8,720 nt of DNA, from assembly GCA_036272735.1 (NCBI GenBank), contig DATAYF010000321.1, positions 1 through 8,720 on the forward strand. Direction: 5' to 3'. The notes under the pieces are model-generated. The model made no database searches and was not told where the DNA came from. It saw nothing but the letters and a program-made list of their open reading frames with translations. Both the position numbers and the translations under genes were made by a program. How positions within the stretch are numbered: the stretch's first letter is position 1; the number at the start of each line of letters is the position of its first letter. Source of the stretch: DATAYF01 sp036272735 (GTDB taxonomy: Bacteria; Chloroflexota; Ktedonobacteria; Ktedonobacterales; Ktedonobacteraceae). This document shows positions 5,677 to 8,720 of this stretch, piece by piece.

Positions 5677-6563
5677 TTCTAGTGACAGGAGCGACCGGGG
5701 TGAGCGGATCTCTCGTCATCCGCGAGTTCGCCCGGAAGAATGCACCGGTTCGGGCGCTCGTCAGGAACCGCGCGAAGGCGCGTGCCATCGAGACGTTTCC
5801 CACCGTGGAGATGGTAGAAGGGAATATGCTTCGGCCCGAGACTCTGGGAGCCGCGCTGGACAACGTAGACCGTGTTCTGATGATCTCTTCCGCCGCTGAG
5901 CGGATGCTAGAAACGCAATGCACGTTCATCGATGCTGCCAAGAAGGCAGGTGTTCGCCACATTGTCAAGTTCTCCGGGAAGGGTTCGGGCATTGGTTTCA
6001 ACACGAAGCTTTTCCGTACTGTGCGGCTGCACGAAGAAATCGAGCGGCACCTTGAAGGGTCAGGACTTGCATGGACTCACCTGCGTCCCAGCCAATTCAT
6101 GCAATTTTACTTCCCGGGAGCGCCAGCGATGAATCTCACTGCCAATACGCTCTCCCTCCCTATGGAGAACGCCAAGCTCTCACCTGTCGCTATTGAGGAT
6201 ATCGCGAAAGTTGCCTTTGCCTTGCTGCACAGCGAAGGACATGAGGGCAAGAGCTACGACATGACGGGTCCGGAAGCGCTGACGATGGCGGAAGTTGCCA
6301 AGCAGATCTCACAGGCAACCGGTAGGACTATTGAGTATGTCAACATCACTCTGGAGGAATATCGACGAGCGATGTTGGCAGCGGGGGCTCCCCCGGAGCG
6401 TGCCGACGCTTTCGTCGAACTATGGAGCGAGCGGCGTGGGGGGAATTCCGAATCGAGGGTGGACCTCGGGACGCACGAGATATTCGGAGTTCACCCCACG
6501 ACGTTTGCCGAGTTTGCATGTTGGAACGCCGCTGTGTTCTGTGGCGAGCCGATGCCATCATAA
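5673..6563 (+). CDS. NmrA-family NAD(P)-binding protein, QOR2-like (atypical SDR)
   Basis: A 296-residue atypical SDR. The N-terminal strand and cofactor loop read MILVTGATGVSGSLV, with TGATGVSG at residues 5-12. R28, R31 and R33 follow the second strand and suggest NADP(H). Later family features are LRPSQFMQ (137-144), SPVAIEDIA (170-178), the Y195-DMTGPEALT stretch and the closing TTFAEFACWNAA. There is no YxxxK catalytic pair, as usual for NmrA/QOR2 proteins, which act as redox sensors or reduce quinones with NADPH. Length and both ends look complete. The start at 5673 has AAGGAG (5661-5666) six nt upstream. The gene stands alone after a long leader, and the divergent TetR regulator probably controls it. 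It is module 2 cargo, parallel to the SDR of module 1. Quinone reduction is inferred from the family only. Confidence 0.88.
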   Translation: MILVTGATGVSGSLVIREFARKNAPVRALVRNRAKARAIETFPTVEMVEGNMLRPETLGAALDNVDRVLMISSAAERMLETQCTFIDAAKKAGVRHIVKFSGKGSGIGFNTKLFRTVRLHEEIERHLEGSGLAWTHLRPSQFMQFYFPGAPAMNLTANTLSLPMENAKLSPVAIEDIAKVAFALLHSEGHEGKSYDMTGPEALTMAEVAKQISQATGRTIEYVNITLEEYRRAMLAAGAPPERADAFVELWSERRGGNSESRVDLGTHEIFGVHPTTFAEFACWNAAVFCGEPMPS

Positions 6564-6664
6564 CCCCTCTCATGCTCAGAGAGACGCGTGTTCTTGCCAA
6601 ACACAGTGAAGAGGCTTCCCGCGAAGAAGAGCGAGACAGACAGCATAGGAAGAGCTGTTTTCAC
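6491..6664 (-). CDS. Possible small membrane protein antisense to the end of the NmrA-like gene
   Basis: A GTG start at 6664 has GAGGAG (6671-6676) at ideal spacing and opens MKTALPMLSVSLFFAGSLFT, one hydrophobic segment after a Lys, then FGKNTRLSEHERGYDG. The second half of the 57 residues is antisense to the reductase C-terminus and has no recognisable character. The good ribosome-binding site and hydrophobic N-terminus are the only support; a decayed gene start or chance are both possible. Confidence 0.2.
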   Translation of the reverse strand: MKTALPMLSVSLFFAGSLFTVFGKNTRLSEHERGYDGIGSPQNTAAFQHANSANVVG

Positions 6665-6748
6665 GACGTTCTCCTCATGGTATCTCTTGCTAGTTTCGCA
6701 TCGAAGACGGCAAAAAAAGGAAAAAGCCCCAAGTTCTGAGCTGTTTCC

Positions 6749-6794
6749 GAGCATGGCACTCTATCGCTAGATGGGGTGCCATGCTCTCCTTTCT
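6749..6794. terminator. Strong hairpin between the NmrA-like gene and the transposase
   Basis: GAGCATGGCAC (6749-6759) pairs with GTGCCATGCTC (6776-6786). Inside it, TCTA-TCGC-TAGA (6760-6771) adds a second stem, and TCCTTTCT follows. It lies about 185 nt after the reductase stop and 78 nt before the transposase start. It probably ends the reductase transcript or shields the transposase from read-through, as many ISs do. The rest of the 300-bp interval 6564-6863 shows no copy of the transposon end and no clear transposase promoter. Confidence 0.6.
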
Positions 6795-6863
6795 GATGCC
6801 GAGTGTTTTCAGGTTTCGGGGCGACTCTCCCGCTTCCGGGAAGAAAATCATTGGAAAGAGCAA

Positions 6864-8297
6864 ATGAAAGCAAAAAGAGCATCATCTATGTCTCCCTCAT
6901 TCAGTTTATCTTCCTCACCTGACGAAATATGGATATCTGCATTCAACGGGTTGAGCCAACGTATCAAATCCTCTTTCATCCGGCAGGAACCTCATCAACA
7001 AGCACTCAGGTATATGCAGGGATTGATGAGCCCGGTAGAGCGAAAAAACGGGTGGCAAGTGGCGGAGGAGGTTGGGCAAGCCACTCCATATGCGATGCAG
7101 CACCTGTTGGACCGAGCCAAGTGGGATTGTGACGGGGTGCGCGATGCATTGCGCACATACGTTTGGCAGACGCTTGCGGAACCAAATGCAGTGTTGGTGA
7201 TCGATGAGACAGGGTTTCTCAAGAAGGGATGCAAATCGGTAGGCGTGCAGCGGCAGTACAGTGGTACGGCTGGACGCATCGAAAACTGCCAGGTGGACGT
7301 GTTTCTTTCCTATGCCAGTTCGCGTGGACACACATTGCTGGATCGCGAATTGTACCTGCCCAAGAGTTGGACTGACGACCAGGAGCGTTGCCCAGAAGCT
7401 CATGTGCCTGCTTCAGTGACGTTCGCCACCAAACCAGAACTGGCTGCGCATATGCTCTGGCGTACTTTAGGTGCTGGCCTCCCCGTCGCCTGGGTAACCG
7501 GAGATACCGTGTACGGGAGCGCACGGACGCTCCGGGCCGGTCTGGAGACTCGTAAGCAGGCATATGCGAGGGCTTTGGTCTGCAAAGAGCACGTGGAGGT
7601 GCAAGGAACCCGCAAGCGAGTGGAGAAGACTAGCGCATGGCATCGCCAGAAAGGATTGGCAGGAGTTGAGTGCAGGCACGGGGAGCAAAGAACCTCACCT
7701 CTTCGCGTGGGCGCGCATTGAACTGGCGGCACCAAAGATCAGCGGGTGGCACAGCTTTCTCCTGATCCGACGTAGCCTGGACGAAGGAACGAAACCTGCT
7801 GAGATGGCCTATGTGCTGGTTTTTGCTCTCATTGGCACCTCTTTAGAGGAGATGGTGGAAGCTTTCGGCGCGCGTTGGACGGTGGAGCAGAGTTTTGAGG
7901 AAGGGAAAGGTGAAGTGGGCTTGGATGAGTACGAAGTGCGGGCCTTTCAGGGATGGTACCGTCACGTGACTCTCTCAATGCTCTCATTGGCCTTTTTAAC
8001 CGTTTTGCGAGCCAATAGGGAAGAAGATGTGCTAAAAAAAAGTCTGGACAGTCTCTCCAGGCCCCAGAATCAGAGGAGATCGACCCTGTTCAAGCCCAAG
8101 TATCTTCTGATCTCCCTGTGATGATTCCCCTCTCTGTTGCCGAAATCCGACAGCTTTTCTTTTATCTTGTAGGCAAACGGTCTCTTCCTTTTGCGTATCG
8201 CTTGGCCTGGTCATGCTGGCGACGCGCGCATCAAGCCCTCGCAAGACTCTGCCATTACAGACACCGAAACGCTATCGCAAGCCATCTACAACTGTAG
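6864..8297 (+). pseudogene. IS701-like DDE transposase with two compensating frameshifts
   Basis: Joined across two shifts, the frame encodes about 477 residues. Catalytic residues are present: D114 in LVIDETG, D214 in WVTGDTVYG, and the IS4-type signature R337-x3-E341-x6-K348 in ARWTVEQSFEEGK. After RVEK (ends 7628) one extra base, near A7629, moves the frame to LAHGIARKDWQELSAG. At A8 (8034-8041) a -1 shift returns it to the first frame. It then reads KSGQSLQAPESEEID, VAEIRQLF, LAWSCWRRAHQALARLCHYR, as expected for the family C-terminus. Without the second shift translation ends at 8121. The TAG stop (8295-8297) lies inside the right terminal repeat. The ATG at 6864 is preceded by GGAAAGAG; ATG at 6888 is an alternative. 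Both shifts could be mutations or sequencing errors. The A8 run also contains the slippery heptamer A-AAA-AAA in the right phase, so the second could be programmed. Confidence 0.88.
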
Positions 8298-8299
8298 GA
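8284..8299 (-). repeat. Terminal inverted repeat, right end (R)
   Basis: Read on the minus strand it is TCCTACAGTTGTAGAT, identical to the inner left end and one base different from the outer left end. It contains the transposase stop codon. Confidence 0.75.
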
Positions 8300-8303
8300 T
8301 TAG
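8300..8303. repeat. Probable target-site duplication, right copy (TTAG)
   Basis: TTAG directly follows the right end and repeats the four bases before the outer left end (2471-2474), but not those before the inner left end (CTAC, 4484-4487). Confidence 0.5.
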
Positions 8304-8380
8304 ACAGAATTCGGGCGTGAAAACTTATTGCATTATTCTTAGCGTATTTACGGGATAGCTAGCTCTTTTACAGAAATCCG

Positions 8381-8421
8381 AGCGCGAAAGCCCCCGCGTT
8401 TCAAGCGGGGGATGAAGCGCT
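8381..8421 (+). repeat. Stem-loop with a two-step stem upstream of the TnpB-like gene
   Basis: AGCGC (8381-8385) pairs with GCGCT (8417-8421), and CCCCCGC (8391-8397) pairs with GCGGGGG (8405-8411) around a GTTTCAA loop. Five unpaired bases lie on each side of the inner stem (GAAAG and ATGAA). Such hairpins are recognised at IS200/IS605 ends and also occur in guide-RNA scaffolds of TnpB/IscB systems. Which role applies here cannot be decided from this window. Confidence 0.65.
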
Positions 8422-8457
8422 GTGCCTTTTGTGAGAGGAGGGGAGGTCCTGGACGGC

Positions 8458-8487
8458 TTGACAGCGCTTCCCCGCGTTGCGTACACT
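8458..8487 (+). promoter_or_regulatory. Probable promoter of the TnpB-like gene
   Basis: TTGACA (8458-8463), an 18-bp spacer and TACACT (8482-8487) form a good sigma70 promoter. Transcription would begin near 8494, about 29 nt before the ATG and downstream of the stem-loop, so the hairpin is not part of this transcript. Confidence 0.55.
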
Positions 8488-8522
8488 TCGAACGAATATT
8501 CCTCTTTCTGAAAGGCAGGCGC

Positions 8523-8720
8523 ATGGCAGCGAAGCGAACGAAGCGCAGGAGCGTTCCCCAGGAGAGCGGGGAGCCGCATCGCCGGACCCCGACGTTTCTG
8601 CTGGAAATGCCTCTCGTGGTGAACGAGGGCCAGGCCAAACGCCTCCGGGGACACCTGGAAGCAGGCAGGCAGCTCTCCAATGCCGTGCTCGGTGAAGGAC
8701 AACGACGACTCAGACAGATG
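8523..8720 (+). CDS. tnpB: TnpB-like (IS605 OrfB family) RNA-guided nuclease, N-terminal part
   Basis: Sixty-six codons are present and the frame is open at the right edge. A basic tail, MAAKRTKRRSV, is followed by TPTFLLEMPLVVNEGQAKRL, RGHLEAGRQLSNAVLGEG and QRRLRQM. The pattern of a beta strand ending in an L-x-P-L-x-V stretch, a helix, and then a LEAGRQLxNAVLGExxRR segment is the start I recognise in the long TnpB-like proteins of Ktedonobacteria and actinomycetes, where it corresponds to the wedge/OB part. The RuvC-like catalytic residues and zinc ribbon would lie beyond the window, so activity cannot be judged. The start ATG has GAAAGG 7 nt upstream. TnpB nucleases cut DNA with an RNA guide and help an IS200/IS605 element persist; that role is known of the family and not shown here. 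Confidence 0.72.
   Translation, partial: MAAKRTKRRSVPQESGEPHRRTPTFLLEMPLVVNEGQAKRLRGHLEAGRQLSNAVLGEGQRRLRQM

Larger units (their letters stand above)
2475..8299 (+). mobile_element. Nested cargo-carrying transposon with IS701-type transposase and 16-bp inverted ends
   Basis: The left end TCCTACAGTTGTAAAT (2475-2490) and the inverted right end (8284-8299) match at 15 of 16 positions. Both are flanked outward by TTAG (2471-2474 and 8300-8303). IS701-family elements are known, as I recall, for 4-bp duplications of a YTAR target, which TTAG fits. Inside are MerR, SDR, a truncated transposase, a second copy of the left end, TetR, an NmrA-like reductase and a full-length frameshifted transposase. 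A plain IS would have its left end within about 100 bp of the transposase start. No copy of the end sequence lies close upstream of either transposase, so the regulator and oxidoreductase genes appear to be cargo between the left end and the transposase. Its boundaries are inferred from one copy only. Confidence 0.6.
4488..8299 (+). mobile_element. Inner transposon unit: TetR, NmrA-like reductase and IS701-like transposase
   Basis: TCCTACAGTTGTAGAT at 4488-4503 and its exact inverted copy at 8284-8299 bound a 3812-bp segment. It contains a regulator, an oxidoreductase and the transposase in the same order and orientation as in the outer module. The base pairs before it (CTAC) do not match those after the right end (TTAG), so this unit no longer has its own target duplication. 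The right end seen here may therefore have come from the outer unit by recombination between the two transposase genes. Confidence 0.55.
8381..8720 (+). mobile_element. Left part of an IS200/IS605-type element carrying a TnpB-like gene (runs off the right edge)
   Basis: A two-step stem-loop typical of IS200/IS605-type ends precedes a promoter and a TnpB-like gene. I cannot fix the outer left boundary. The 77 bp between the previous transposon and the hairpin (8304-8380) hold nothing recognisable. No TnpA (Y1 transposase) is visible, as in the many TnpB-only elements. Confidence 0.45.

Noticed and set aside
7564..8121. An open frame of 185 codons in the second half of the transposase, as a separate gene
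   Set aside because: Its first codons read the end of the upstream transposase frame out of phase. Family-like sequence begins only at LAHGIARKDW, so it is the middle part of one frameshifted transposase.
8325..8702. Minus-strand open frames across the hairpin and the TnpB-like start
   Set aside because: They run antisense through the stem-loop, promoter and TnpB-like gene and show no recognisable protein features.

Overview
The window looks like a bacterial chromosome segment carrying a large nested transposon between ordinary metabolic genes and a second, unrelated mobile element. The IS701-like DDE transposase and the TnpB-like protein N-terminus, both with abundant Arg/Trp, resemble the insertion sequences I associate with Ktedonobacteria (Chloroflexota). 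That assignment is recognition only; no rRNA or marker gene is present. No tRNA, rRNA or CRISPR array was seen.

Left region (1-2474): a divergent pair for 2-hydroxy acid use. The first 58 codons of a GlcD-type FAD-linked glycolate/lactate dehydrogenase run off the left edge on the minus strand. A complete LldP/GlcA-type lactate/glycolate permease lies on the plus strand. Back-to-back sigma70-like promoters between them share an 8-bp element at the -10 position. The permease is followed by a 27-bp perfect hairpin.

Middle region (2475-8299): three copies of a 16-bp sequence, TCCTACAGTTGTARAT, lie at 2475 (+), 4488 (+) and 8284-8299 (inverted). The outermost pair is flanked on both sides by TTAG, which fits a 4-bp target duplication. 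Inside are two successive modules of the same design: left end, regulator on the minus strand, NAD(P)-dependent SDR-superfamily oxidoreductase on the plus strand, IS701-like transposase on the plus strand. Module 1 is a MerR regulator, a classical SDR and a transposase cut off after 78 codons exactly at the second left end. Module 2 is a TetR regulator, an NmrA/quinone-oxidoreductase-like protein and a full-length but twice-frameshifted transposase whose stop codon lies inside the right end. The arrangement is best explained by module 2 inserting into the transposase of module 1, followed by recombination between the two co-directional transposase genes. This cargo-bearing IS701-type transposon is the main candidate for something undescribed.

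Each regulator probably controls the neighbouring oxidoreductase. The MerR/SDR interval has two near-identical MerR-type promoter-operators pointing outwards. The TetR/NmrA interval has a consensus promoter overlapped by a 15-bp direct repeat and followed by a leader of about 330 nt with tiny ORFs, hairpins and a 16-bp palindrome.

Right region (8304-8720): after flanking DNA, a stem-loop typical of IS200/IS605-type ends precedes a promoter and the first 66 codons of a TnpB-like protein that runs off the right edge.
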